Assembly (NCBI GenBank): GCA_002713555.1
Contig: PATG01000064.1
Location: forward strand, 1-20,870
Source: Planctomycetaceae bacterium
GTDB taxonomy: Bacteria; Planctomycetota; Planctomycetia; Pirellulales; Lacipirellulaceae
DNA length: 20,870 bases
Reading direction: 5' to 3'
Made by a program: the position numbers and the translations under genes. The notes under the pieces are model-generated. The model made no database searches. It had not been told where the DNA came from and was given only the letters and a program-made list of their open reading frames with translations. The first letter of the stretch is position 1, and each line of letters starts with the position of its first letter. Shown here one piece after another: positions 8,790 through 16,738 of this stretch.

Positions 8790-8848
8790 AACACGCTTTT
8801 AGCTAACTGCAGAACCAATTATCTCAATAGGGAGCGGGGTTCAGTCGT

Positions 8849-9140
8849 CTATCGATTTGTCGTTTTCGACAGGCAACGTTTGACCTGCTGGCACCCCAGA
8901 GTCCTCGGGGGGATATCGAGAACGTCAATGCCAATCCAACCTCAGGTGTGCTGGCCTGGAGCAGTCCGAGTAGGATCTTGATGAGCTGCTTTTGCCAGCT
9001 CCGTTGGGACCCAGGAGACCAGTAACCCCCTGACGAATCGATAACGTAACATTACGAAGCACGGGTATTTTGCCAAAGGATTTGCCAAGCTGCTCAAGGC
9101 CGATCACTTCGTCCTTATTGGTCAAATCAATCGACTCCAC
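8849..9140 (-). pseudogene. Frameshifted, truncated ABC transporter ATP-binding protein
   Basis: The frame opens with GTG at 9140 behind a GGAG ribosome site and reads as a normal ABC ATPase: LEQLGKSFGKIPVLRNVTLSIRQG and then the Walker A GLLGPNGAGKS. Immediately after the Walker A lysine-serine the frame is wrong. Shifting by one base restores the expected LIKILLGLLQAS, which fits a one-base deletion in the codon after Ser (KST-LIK would be normal). A second shift then gives GIDVLDIPPRTLG, the usual region after the first helix, and a stop follows at 8851-8849. Q-loop, signature motif, Walker B and H-loop are all absent, about 200 residues in total. No permease partner is visible. The original was probably an ABC exporter or lipoprotein-type ATPase. 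Confidence 0.78.
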
Positions 9141-9544
9141 GCAAGCTCTCCAAATTCGTGGTAAACATGTTATTTGGCAGTTTTGGGCCGTCTCGCAGGG
9201 TCTATTCTCACTTGCCAGGATAACCTCTGCAGGTACGGCTTTCCGGCTAAACCGAGGGATTCTTAAGAGGCGTAGTTTTGTGTCGGATCACGAGAATTCA
9301 TCCACTTTTGCAGCGAGAGCCTTTCAACAAAATGGTTGAAATATGCATGTTCAAAGAGTTTATTGGATATACAAGAGAGACTTAACTTTGAGCAACGTAT
9401 TAAGTAAGATTCTTAACAATTGGTTAGATTGCTAAACAGATCCTGAGATGGGAAGAAATTTTGTGTTCATTCGCAATGGAATAGAATTGCCAGAGTGAAA
9501 TTGCGACGTATCGATTGAAAGGGAGGAGGGTCAACCATACGAAT
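9141..9544. other. 404-base intergenic region before the acetyltransferase gene
   Basis: No protein gene or RNA is recognised here. It separates the minus-strand ABC remnant from the plus-strand acetyltransferase, so it should hold the latter's promoter. A weak candidate is TTAACT at 9382-9387 and TAAGAT at 9405-9410 with 17-base spacing, each matching four of six consensus bases. A strong purine run, GGGAGGAGGG at 9521-9530, lies 14 bases before the chosen ATG, farther than usual for a ribosome site. Confidence 0.5.
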
Positions 9545-10045
9545 ATGTCTTTATCGTTTTCTATCCGTTCAGCGGGCGCGATGGATGCAGCCTCTTTGTT
9601 AGAAATTTATCGTCCCTACATAGATTCGTCGACGACCTCTTTCGAGCTACGCATACCCGCTGTTGGGGAGTTTGCTGACCGCATTCAAAATGCCGTGGAG
9701 AAATGGTCATGGCTCTTGGCTGAGGTGGAGGGTCAACCAGTAGGTTATGCCTACGGCTCTACCCATCGAGTACGAGAGGCGTATGCGTATTCGGTAGAAA
9801 CTTCCGTGTATGTACTCGAGTCGTACCATCGAAGGGGAATTGCAAATGCTCTCTACGAAAATCTGTTTGCCCAACTACAAGAACGGGGATACGTCAGCGC
9901 CTTTGCAGGGATAACGCTACCCAATGACCCGAGCGTAAAGTTCCATAAGCAATTTGGATTTAAACCAATCGGAATCTTTCCACGTGTGGGTTTCAAATTC
10001 GATACGTGGCTTGATGTGGAATGGCTGTACTGCCCTATTCAGTAG
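9545..10045 (+). CDS. GNAT N-acetyltransferase, phosphinothricin/MnaT type
   Basis: This GNAT enzyme transfers acetyl from acetyl-CoA to an amine. The whole protein (166 residues from ATG 9545) matches the phosphinothricin or methionine-sulfoximine N-acetyltransferase group: IRSAGAMDAASLLEIYRPYI at the start, TTSFE at 31-35, the acetyl-CoA pyrophosphate loop R96-R-G-I-A100, and the C-terminal signature NDPSVKFHKQFGFKPIGIF followed by GFKFDTWLDVEWL. The reading frame stays open upstream to a TTG at 9515, which sits before the purine-rich GGAGG run and would add ten residues. I prefer the ATG because MSLSFSIRSA fits family N termini. Whether the natural substrate is a glutamate analogue or another amine cannot be read from sequence. 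Confidence 0.85.
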   Translation: MSLSFSIRSAGAMDAASLLEIYRPYIDSSTTSFELRIPAVGEFADRIQNAVEKWSWLLAEVEGQPVGYAYGSTHRVREAYAYSVETSVYVLESYHRRGIANALYENLFAQLQERGYVSAFAGITLPNDPSVKFHKQFGFKPIGIFPRVGFKFDTWLDVEWLYCPIQ

Positions 10046-10118
10046 CTTAGATAGGTATTAGCTTGATAATCTTATAGGTTTTAGTCGAACCACTCATCGT
10101 TGGTGTTTATAGCTGGGA

Positions 10119-10310
10119 TCAGTACTCCACATCCACCCAGGCCTTGGCCTGATTGCTTTTCAACACCGCATCACAGATTGCGATTTCACTGCGGCCGTCT
10201 ACAAAGGTTGCGAAATCTCCAGCGGGCCGCGTACCTTCGATAAAGCCGTAAACATTGCGGACAGATTCTTGGGTCCTGTCCCAATAATGCCAGCTTTGAT
10301 CATATTGCAC
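10119..10310 (-). pseudogene. C-terminal scrap of a second Gfo/Idh/MocA oxidoreductase
   Basis: This 63-codon frame begins 7 bases after the stop of the intact oxidoreductase. Its second half, FVDGRSEIAICDAVLKSNQAK followed by AWVDVEY, looks like the C-terminal helix and strand that end many Gfo/Idh/MocA proteins, where a VDG-x-E/A-x5-C-D-A-x4-S motif precedes a final WV-x-V strand. Nothing resembling the Rossmann domain or EKP motif is present. The only possible start is a GTG with an in-frame stop just upstream. The best reading is a remnant left when a tandem homologue was deleted. A short coupled ORF of unrelated origin is possible. Confidence 0.5.
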
Positions 10311-10317
10311 TCTTGAC

Positions 10318-11481
10318 TTAAGTTATTGTTTCTACGCTTGACCAACTTGCAGTTTCTATGGATTGGTCAACAGCCTCGAGCACGGCAATGCATTGGGCTC
10401 CATCCTGGAAATCAGGCGAGCAATTCTGATTGTTGGCGATGGACTGGATGAGATCCGACGCAGCATTCGTAAAGCCGTGCTCGTATCCGAGCATATGACC
10501 TGGTGGCCACCAGTTGCCGGCGTAAGGGTGGTCTTCTTCGGTCGCGAGGATCGTGCGAAACCCTTGTTTTGTGCTGGGGTCGGTCGTGGAATAATACTGC
10601 AATTCGTTAAGACGTTCGAAACACCAGACTAGCGAACCCCGACTACCATTGATCTCAAAACGATTGTAGTTTTTTCTTCCGGGTGCAAGACGTGTCGCTT
10701 CGAAAGTACCTAAGGCACCATTGGCAAACTTTGCCAGGAAAACAGAAGCGTCGTCGACGGACACTTGCTCTGTTCCTTTACCTGCAGTTGCCGTAAGGCC
10801 ACTTGAGAGTCCCTCTGCTGGGCGTTCTTGAATAAACGTTTTTTTCATCCCTACGACTTCACTGATTTCGCCGGCCAAGTATCTGGCCAAATCAATGGAA
10901 TGAGCACCGAGGTCGCCATGCGCTCCAGAACCAGCAGTTTCAGATCGCATACGCCAATTCATCGGAAACTCAGGATCCACCAGCCAATCTTGCAAATACG
11001 TACACCGCATATGACGGATCTCGCCAATTTCACCCGCATCAATCATTTGTCTGGCCAACGAAACGGCTGGACAGCGGCGATAATTGAAGTTCACCATATG
11101 CTGGACACCCGCCTCACGAACGGCTGCCAACATTTTTTTGCTTTCGGCGACAGAAAAAGTTAGTGGCTTTTCGCAGAAAACATGTTTTCCTGCCTGAGCA
11201 GCTGCGACAGCAATTTCGCAGTGAGTATTACCTGGTGAGGAAATGTCGACCAAGTCAACATCTTTACGACCAACGGCGTTTTGCCAATCATCGCTCGATT
11301 GTTCCCAGCCCCAACGCTTGGCAAAATCAGCGACCGCCGAGGCATCGCGTCCACAGACAACTTTCATAACAGGTTGTGCATCGAGATCAAAAAAACGGTC
11401 TACAGTTTGCCAGGCTTGGCTGTGCGCTTTGCCCATGAATTTGTAGCCAACGAGACAAATGTTTAAATCTGGACGAGACAT
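10318..11481 (-). CDS. Gfo/Idh/MocA family NAD(P)-dependent oxidoreductase
   Basis: This is a sugar- or polyol-type dehydrogenase, 387 residues from the ATG at 11481. A TTG five codons upstream opens a longer frame but is less likely. The Rossmann loop is G12-Y-K-F-M-G17, where the middle glycine of GxGxxG is lysine, a form I recall from a planctomycete-rich subgroup with starts like VGYKFMGKAHS. The catalytic EKP motif is E104-K-P106 in GKHVFCEKPL. The later part carries QDWLVDPEFPMNWRM, GAHGDLGAHSIDLARYLAG and a C-terminal GYEHGFTNAASDLIQSI, all normal for the C-terminal substrate domain. The subgroup resembles levoglucosan/1,5-anhydro sugar or inositol dehydrogenase relatives; the substrate is not determinable. 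A scrap of a similar gene lies directly downstream. Confidence 0.88.
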   Translation of the reverse strand: MSRPDLNICLVGYKFMGKAHSQAWQTVDRFFDLDAQPVMKVVCGRDASAVADFAKRWGWEQSSDDWQNAVGRKDVDLVDISSPGNTHCEIAVAAAQAGKHVFCEKPLTFSVAESKKMLAAVREAGVQHMVNFNYRRCPAVSLARQMIDAGEIGEIRHMRCTYLQDWLVDPEFPMNWRMRSETAGSGAHGDLGAHSIDLARYLAGEISEVVGMKKTFIQERPAEGLSSGLTATAGKGTEQVSVDDASVFLAKFANGALGTFEATRLAPGRKNYNRFEINGSRGSLVWCFERLNELQYYSTTDPSTKQGFRTILATEEDHPYAGNWWPPGHMLGYEHGFTNAASDLIQSIANNQNCSPDFQDGAQCIAVLEAVDQSIETASWSSVETIT

Positions 11482-11806
11482 AGCAAATCTTTTCAAAAAA
11501 ATTTTTCTTGGAATTAGGTGGGAGCGGCAATTCTATGTAGAGTTGGCAAGGGACTTTATAAAAGGGATGCGTCTGGCTTTCTTAATTCTGTGGAGTCTTC
11601 ATGAAGATGCCATCAGCGATTCGAAAGTGGCATTTTACCAGTCTTCTCACTTCAGCCAAGGAGCCGTTTCGGCAATTTCAGAACTCTTCCCCGGATTAAT
11701 CTCCACGCATCTACCAAGGAACCTATGCCATCATTTCTAGAAACCTTCGTCTGGAAACGATTGCATTAGAGGCCCGATGATGGCTGTATAAGAGAGCAGT
11801 AGAAAG
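11482..11806. other. 325-base intergenic region upstream of the oxidoreductase gene
   Basis: No gene, RNA or repeat is recognised. It lies between the 3' end of the Nramp-like gene and the start of the oxidoreductase gene, both on the minus strand, and must hold the latter's promoter. The stretch next to the start (about 11490-11510) is A/T-rich, with runs of A and T. No convincing -35/-10 pair or terminator hairpin is seen. Confidence 0.5.
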
Positions 11807-13291
11807 TTAGAGCTTATTCCACACGCTGATGCCGCTTATCAGGGTAACTGCAATGAGAATGATTGTCGAAAGTATTCCGCAAGCAAGCATCCACGGGCGC
11901 GTTCGATAGGCAGAGGGTAATTGGTAATTGAGATAAAGAGCTGCCAGGATGGCAATAGAAACACCTAGGGTAGTTGCTAAAAAGGAGACAATGAGCGTCA
12001 GTAGATGAAAATCCCAGCCACTCCAAAGCACAGCGATAGCAGATAGAAAAACGTATAAGCAGGTCCAGAACTGTACCGTAGGATGATGCCACGTTTTGCT
12101 GGGTGCGATTGCCTTGCCATAGGCTACGATGCCACGAGCATAAATATCGGGATACGCTTGTAAAGTGCCCCACAAAGCGACGAGGATGCATACATAATAC
12201 ACCCAGACAAGTGACGGGTGGATCGATTTCCAAATCCAGGCTTGATCGGTTAATAAACTCCATGAATCGAAGGCAGCTCCAAATTCTCCGGAGACCACTT
12301 TGGGATAGAGGACGGTCGCTCCAGCAAGCATAAATGAAACCGATACAATCAACAGCACCATCGCTCCACAGCTTACATCCCAGCGTAAAGGAGCCAAAGA
12401 AAGCCGTACTTTTTTGATTCCATTGAGATCGACTGGCAAGTAGTCGGCCGGTTTGCCAAGATTGGCCCTTTTACGTATTTCTTCGATACGTTTATGCCCA
12501 GTCAGGCCCCAGCCATGAAGTGAAATCCAATCAGGGTAAACCAGGTAGGTAAGCACTGTGCCCCCAACATAGCCGAAGGTTACGACCATAAATGACAGCA
12601 TGTCGTTGCGATGTTCCTCAGGCGCAGATTCTACAAGCTCAGGAATATTCCCCCACGAAAGCAAGCCAATCATAACGGCTTTCCAGTCGGGCCGAACCAG
12701 GAGCGTAGCCAAGACTGTCCCCACGACCAAGATGCTACAAATGATCAGTTGCTGTTTTTCGAGTCGATCGTATGTGAACAGCATACTTAAAGCTAAAGCT
12801 GCCAGAATAAAGAGTGTGGCAAAGATTCGTGGGTCGACTAGTGGGTGCTCACTATCGGCAAAAAATAGAAAGCTAAGTAATTCTCCGCAAGGTCTTGCGA
12901 TGACAGCCCATAGTGGACCTGTTGCAGCAAATTCCAGGACCAGCAGAAGTATGAGCAACCAGCCCCGTGGTCCTGGTAGCTTCACGAGTCTTGGTCCTAT
13001 CAACTCGCCACTAATGGCCGTGTAACGACCTAGCATGTAAGTCACAAAAACACCCTTGACCAACACACTCAATAAGATGAGCCAAAGCAGGCCGTAACCT
13101 GCCCAGGCACCGGCACGAACAACGACAATAGTTTCTCCTGCACCAATGGCTACGGAAGCTACGATTGCTGCTGGTCCAAACATTGAGAGCAGGCGACGTA
13201 ATTTGCCCCAGGACCACGGCTTGGCAAATGCATCATCAAGTTCGGGTGGTTCTATCGGGAGAGCGGATTCGTTGCGAGAGGCGTGGGTCAC
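11807..13291 (-). CDS. Nramp-like membrane transporter with non-canonical metal site
   Basis: This 494-residue protein with 11-12 hydrophobic helices aligns with the Nramp (SLC11) fold. Near the N terminus, G39-P40 is followed at the right distance by G50-A-G-E53 where Nramp metal transporters have D-P-G-N. In the sixth helix GGTVLTY replaces the G-A-T-V-M-P-H signature, removing the methionine that binds transition metals. It is therefore a divergent relative, perhaps transporting another ion or substrate, like the Nramp-related groups known to have lost these residues. The start is GTG at 13291; no ATG lies near. The soluble loop at about residues 265-310 (HKRIEEIRKRANLGKPADYLP) is basic and probably cytoplasmic. 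Confidence 0.8.
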   Translation of the reverse strand: MTHASRNESALPIEPPELDDAFAKPWSWGKLRRLLSMFGPAAIVASVAIGAGETIVVVRAGAWAGYGLLWLILLSVLVKGVFVTYMLGRYTAISGELIGPRLVKLPGPRGWLLILLLVLEFAATGPLWAVIARPCGELLSFLFFADSEHPLVDPRIFATLFILAALALSMLFTYDRLEKQQLIICSILVVGTVLATLLVRPDWKAVMIGLLSWGNIPELVESAPEEHRNDMLSFMVVTFGYVGGTVLTYLVYPDWISLHGWGLTGHKRIEEIRKRANLGKPADYLPVDLNGIKKVRLSLAPLRWDVSCGAMVLLIVSVSFMLAGATVLYPKVVSGEFGAAFDSWSLLTDQAWIWKSIHPSLVWVYYVCILVALWGTLQAYPDIYARGIVAYGKAIAPSKTWHHPTVQFWTCLYVFLSAIAVLWSGWDFHLLTLIVSFLATTLGVSIAILAALYLNYQLPSAYRTRPWMLACGILSTIILIAVTLISGISVWNKL

Positions 13292-13344
13292 GAATCTATT
13301 GACCGAAAAAGCACAGAAGAAATAGGAAACTTGTTTTTAAGATC

Positions 13345-14661
13345 CTAATCACTCAATGGCGGGTTGGAAACCTGTCGAACCAAAGAATCTCTCTGGCCTG
13401 GCAAGTTTGCTATAGGTTCGCCTAGAATTTTGCGAAGCTCCTCCGCAAGAATTCTACCACGCGCATTCATATGAATGACCGTGCCATCTCGGTCAACGAG
13501 TATGGCGCGTGGAATTCCGCTAATGCCATAGTACACGGCCATTGGGTGTTGCCAGCCACGCTGGGACTTGTCTTCAGCAAAAAGAGTTGCCCAGGGTATT
13601 TTTTCTTGCCGGATGTACTGTTCGGCTTGTTCTTGTTTTACATCAAGACTTATCCCCAGAACATCAAAACCTTTATCATGATAGGCATCGTAAAGATTCA
13701 AGAGATTAGGGACTTCAGCCCGGCAGGGCGCACACCAGGTCGCCCAATAATCGATCAAAACAACTTTACCTCGGTAGGTAGACCAATCAAGAGATGTGCC
13801 ATCTAGCTGCTTGCCCTGAACACGAATTTTGTTTCCGGGCAAGTTCAGGCGTCGCAGGGTACCCTCCAGCTTGGATGCAGCGGAGAGGATATTAGGATTA
13901 TCACTTTGCTGGAACCGGGGTAATGCCTTGGCAAGTAGTTCTTTGGCAAATAGTTCTCCACCCACAACATCCCCGAGAAATTCAACAACCTTGATGGTCA
14001 AATCAAATTGAAATGGCCCCGTTTCTTCCTGTTGGACATACTTAATGATCTTCGTTACCCATTTCTTTTGCTCAACGGGATCCCAGTCCGCCCAATGATT
14101 AAATCCTGACTCGACCAGGTGCTTCATGCCGACCATACGGACAATGGAGTTTTTGTCACTAATGGATTGCTGTATGGCTTTTGCTAAGAGTATATCTGCT
14201 TTGGGTTCGCCCAGTTTTTGCAGATAGCCTAATGCTTGAAGCTTTAGAGAGATGCTGCTACCCAGCTGTTCGGGTTGGAGCTTAAGTGTTAAGGATTTCT
14301 CAGCGATAGCAACGACGGTGCGAGCAACTTTTTGATGGTGGGCATGCTTTTCTTTAAGAGAAAGCTTATCGTTCTCGAGACGATCAATTTCCTGAACGTA
14401 TTCCATGAGCTGCTGATAGGTTTTCAGCTCAGCAGGGATCTCAAAAATGTCCGCCGTTTTTGATGGTACGTATTCGCCCCCCGTTAATTGAGTCGTAGCG
14501 GATTGGGTTGTAGCGGGTTGGGTCGTATTGGTTTCAGTGGCTGTGGTTTCGATTTGCTGTACTCCTGCAATAAGGCTAAGTAGCGCACTGACAGCGAAGG
14601 TGGCAAACCAACTGGGTTGGGTTCGGATGGGGGCAGATTGTAGAACGGTGAAGTGCGGCAT
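13345..14661 (-). CDS. Membrane-anchored TlpA-like thiol-disulfide protein with helical N-terminal region
   Basis: This 438-residue protein (from ATG 14661) has an N-terminal hydrophobic anchor or signal at about 19-34, a Thr/Gln-rich linker (about 38-60), a long alpha-helical region (about 70-270) that may be HEAT-like, and a C-terminal thioredoxin domain. That domain has YRGKVVLIDYWATWCAPCRAE with catalytic C310-x2-C313 and the cis-proline segment SGIPRAILVDRDG. It is of the TlpA/ResA type, which reduces or rearranges disulfides outside the membrane, for example in cytochrome c maturation. A GTG at 14727 opens a longer frame, but the ATG gives a cleaner signal. It has no redox partner gene beside it. 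Confidence 0.85.
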   Translation of the reverse strand: MPHFTVLQSAPIRTQPSWFATFAVSALLSLIAGVQQIETTATETNTTQPATTQSATTQLTGGEYVPSKTADIFEIPAELKTYQQLMEYVQEIDRLENDKLSLKEKHAHHQKVARTVVAIAEKSLTLKLQPEQLGSSISLKLQALGYLQKLGEPKADILLAKAIQQSISDKNSIVRMVGMKHLVESGFNHWADWDPVEQKKWVTKIIKYVQQEETGPFQFDLTIKVVEFLGDVVGGELFAKELLAKALPRFQQSDNPNILSAASKLEGTLRRLNLPGNKIRVQGKQLDGTSLDWSTYRGKVVLIDYWATWCAPCRAEVPNLLNLYDAYHDKGFDVLGISLDVKQEQAEQYIRQEKIPWATLFAEDKSQRGWQHPMAVYYGISGIPRAILVDRDGTVIHMNARGRILAEELRKILGEPIANLPGQRDSLVRQVSNPPLSD

Positions 14662-14839
14662 GAATATCTTGCAGTGAAGTTCTGTCGGCGAAATTTCGAC
14701 TGTCAGCTCAGCAGACCGACAGTTCACCTACCTATTTCATCCTTTTGGTCAGAGGCGGATGTCAATGCGGGTCCTTGGATAGTCTAATTGCACAGAGGGT
14801 CCCAAGTCACATCAAGCCTATAGTGGCGTCTTAATTTCC

Positions 14840-14918
14840 GATTACTACGGTGGGAAAAATTACTACGGTGTGGAATGCTGTAGCGGGGAATGTTGTAGCG
14901 GGGAATGTTGTGGAATGC
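14840..14918. repeat. Degenerate 15-bp tandem repeat with flanking duplicate
   Basis: GTAGCGGGGAATGTT appears twice in tandem (14880-14894 and 14895-14909), flanked by a diverged copy containing TGTGGAATGCT on the left and a partial copy GTGGAATGC on the right. Immediately before these, ATTACTACGGTG occurs twice about 18 bases apart (14841-14852 and 14859-14870). The pattern is short-period slippage in noncoding DNA. Spacing and unit length are wrong for CRISPR, and no cas gene is near. Confidence 0.75.
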
Positions 14919-15008
14919 ATAGTCGGATCTAGCCGCCTGCTGCTGCGCTCAACCCCAGGTAGGACTTTGGCATTCATTATGGGAATTGCCTTAGAGAGTT
15001 TCAAGTTG

Positions 15009-15028
15009 TCTAGCGAAAGCTAGATTTT
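15009..15028 (+). terminator. Perfect tetraloop hairpin followed by T4
   Basis: TCTAGC (15009-15014), loop GAAA (15015-15018) and GCTAGA (15019-15024) form a perfect 6-bp stem with a GNRA tetraloop, followed by TTTT. Read rightwards it resembles a short intrinsic terminator. However, the neighbouring genes are on the minus strand and no plus-strand gene leads into it. It lies 64 bases past the stop of the SDR gene and may serve instead as a 3' structure for that transcript. Confidence 0.35.
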
Positions 15029-15091
15029 CGAATACCGTCTGGCTTCCTAAGCGGATACCCGCAATCGACGTGATAGCACTTGAATTAAAGG

Positions 15092-15844
15092 TTATCTGCC
15101 GATGGTACGGCCACCATCGACGGGTAAACAGACACCCGTAACAAAGTCGTTCTCAGCTAAAAATAGGGCGGCATGGGCAACATTCTGAGGGGTGCCTGCA
15201 TGTTTTACCAAGGTGCTTTCAATGGCCTCTTGTTGAGCAGCTACCGGTAAATCAGGGGGGAATACAACGGGCCCAGGCAATATTGCATTGACGCGGACTA
15301 ATGGGTTTCGCGCGCTAAGCTCTACTGCAAACATGCGCGTTAACGTGGGAATGGCTCCCTTTGAGGGAAAGTACGCTGCATAGTCAGGGTATGGCCGTGC
15401 CACGGACCAATCACCAATGTTGATGATGACACTTCCATGGTCTTGTGCAGCCATTCTTAAGCCAGCATGTTGGCAGGTAATGAAAGTACCAAGTGTATTA
15501 ATATCGAAGTATTTACGAACTTCTTCACCGGTGACTTCTTCCAGTGGAAGGGGTGACCAAATAGCCGCATTGTTAACCAAAACATCCAAGCGACCAAAGT
15601 CGTTGTACACACAATCGATCATTTCGCGTATGGATGCTTCATCGCGCATGTCTGCCGACAGGACCCTGACCATCGGGTTCTGATGCGTCAGTTGTTCAGC
15701 GAGCTGCTCGGCTTTGGCGCGAGAGCGATTGGCATGGATGGCAATCGCGTAGCCATTTTGTGCAAACATCTTTACGATAGCACGACCAACGCGTAAGGCA
15801 CCACCGGTGACCAGAGCAACGGGTTGCGGGCAGGTTGTTGCCAT
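15092..15844 (-). CDS. Pteridine-reductase-like short-chain dehydrogenase (FolM/PTR1 type)
   Basis: This 250-residue SDR has the cofactor loop T13-G-G-A-L-R-V-G20 with an arginine suited to NADPH, as in pteridine reductases. NNAA lies at 91-94. The catalytic region is D145-W-S with Y158 exactly 13 residues later and K162 (YFPSK). Classical SDRs have Ser 13 residues before the Tyr. Asp there is the hallmark of PTR1/FolM-type pteridine reductases, which reduce biopterin, dihydrofolate or dihydromonapterin. The C terminus ITGxxxxVDGG is also conserved (VTGVCLPVDGG). The gene is 15 bases after the LOG gene on the same strand and probably co-transcribed. The exact pterin substrate is not determinable. 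Confidence 0.82.
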   Translation of the reverse strand: MATTCPQPVALVTGGALRVGRAIVKMFAQNGYAIAIHANRSRAKAEQLAEQLTHQNPMVRVLSADMRDEASIREMIDCVYNDFGRLDVLVNNAAIWSPLPLEEVTGEEVRKYFDINTLGTFITCQHAGLRMAAQDHGSVIINIGDWSVARPYPDYAAYFPSKGAIPTLTRMFAVELSARNPLVRVNAILPGPVVFPPDLPVAAQQEAIESTLVKHAGTPQNVAHAALFLAENDFVTGVCLPVDGGRTIGR

Positions 15845-15859
15845 GATAAGCCTAGATTC

Positions 15860-16705
15860 TTAATCAACTTGGTGAAATTCAGAGATAATATTCCAGGCTT
15901 CGTTAGGAGTTTCTGCAAAGTGAATAAGATCCAAATGCTCATCAGCGATGACACCTTCGTCGGCAAATGCAGGGAAATTAATCAGATTGCGCCAATATTC
16001 TTCACCGTAAAGAATGATAGGAATCTCTTGCATGCGCCCAGTTTGGCGAAGTGTGAGGGTGTTGAATAATTCATCGAGTGTCCCAAAGCCACCGGGAAAA
16101 ACTACGAGAGCTTTTGCACGCAGGACAAAATGAAACTTGCGTAATGCAAAATAGCTAAACTGAAAACAAAGCTCAGGTGTAATATAAGGGTTGGGTTCTT
16201 GTTCGTGCGGCAACTCAATATTGAAACCAATGCTTTTACAACCAGCCTCAAAAGCTCCACGGTTAGCAGCTTCCATAATCCCTGGACCACCACCGGTGGC
16301 AATTACAAAATCACAGCCGCCATTTATTTGGCAAGTGGTTGAAACAAGGCGGCCAAATTCACGAGCGTCATCATAAAACTTAACCTTTTTGGCCACATTT
16401 TCAGCACGTTCCAGGCCTCGTATCGCACGCGCGTCATCGGGCCTTTTTGATAAGAAACGTTTGGCACCAGCAAGTCGTGCTTCAGCTTGTTCGCTCGGAA
16501 TTACTTGTGTTCCTCCAAAAACGACGATTGTAGAATGGATATTATTTTCACGTAGCAGAGTTTCGACTTTTTGTAACTCCAATTGCATCCGCACGGGCCG
16601 CTGTTCATGGCGACCCAGGAAATCAATGTCTTGTTCTGCCAGGCGATAGCTATGCGATTCTAAAATTGCACGACGGTTTCGTTCTACATCTTTTGTCAGT
16701 TCCAT
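15860..16705 (-). CDS. LOG-family Rossmann protein (TIGR00730 type)
   Basis: This 281-residue protein carries the LOG signature P204-G-G-F-G-T-L-D-E212 and the nucleotide loop TGGGPGIMEAANRGA (137-151). The intervening R189-K also fits. LOG proteins are phosphoribohydrolases that cut cytokinin-type nucleoside monophosphates; in bacteria the physiological nucleotide is often unclear. The roughly 55 N-terminal residues before the first strand (VVFGGT) and the longer helical insert after it resemble the larger bacterial LOG class. A moderate AAGGA site precedes the ATG. It lies 33 bases downstream of the truncated MBL gene. Older annotations as lysine decarboxylase should be disregarded. Confidence 0.88.
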   Translation of the reverse strand: MELTKDVERNRRAILESHSYRLAEQDIDFLGRHEQRPVRMQLELQKVETLLRENNIHSTIVVFGGTQVIPSEQAEARLAGAKRFLSKRPDDARAIRGLERAENVAKKVKFYDDAREFGRLVSTTCQINGGCDFVIATGGGPGIMEAANRGAFEAGCKSIGFNIELPHEQEPNPYITPELCFQFSYFALRKFHFVLRAKALVVFPGGFGTLDELFNTLTLRQTGRMQEIPIILYGEEYWRNLINFPAFADEGVIADEHLDLIHFAETPNEAWNIISEFHQVD

Positions 16706-16738
16706 GGGTTTAATTCATCCTTGTGTGCAGGCTGTAGA

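Larger units (their letters stand above)
14662..15091. other. 430-base intergenic region with tandem repeat and hairpin
   Basis: This gap lies between the SDR stop and the TlpA-like start, both on the minus strand. It holds a cluster of 15-bp repeats (14865-14918), a pair of copies of ATTACTACGGTG just before it, and a perfect tetraloop hairpin near the SDR end. No gene is recognised, and the promoter of the TlpA-like gene must lie at the 14662-14860 side. Confidence 0.6.

Noticed and set aside
9070..9339. Plus-strand open frame overlapping the ABC remnant
   Set aside because: It is antisense to the recognisable Walker A coding strand and has no family-like segments.
12600..13025. Plus-strand open frame inside the Nramp-like gene
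   Set aside because: It is antisense to a strongly hydrophobic, family-like protein; Ser/Arg-rich antisense frames of this sort are common shadows.
14840..14918. CRISPR array
   Set aside because: The repeats are 15 bp, directly abutting with no spacers, and no cas genes are present.
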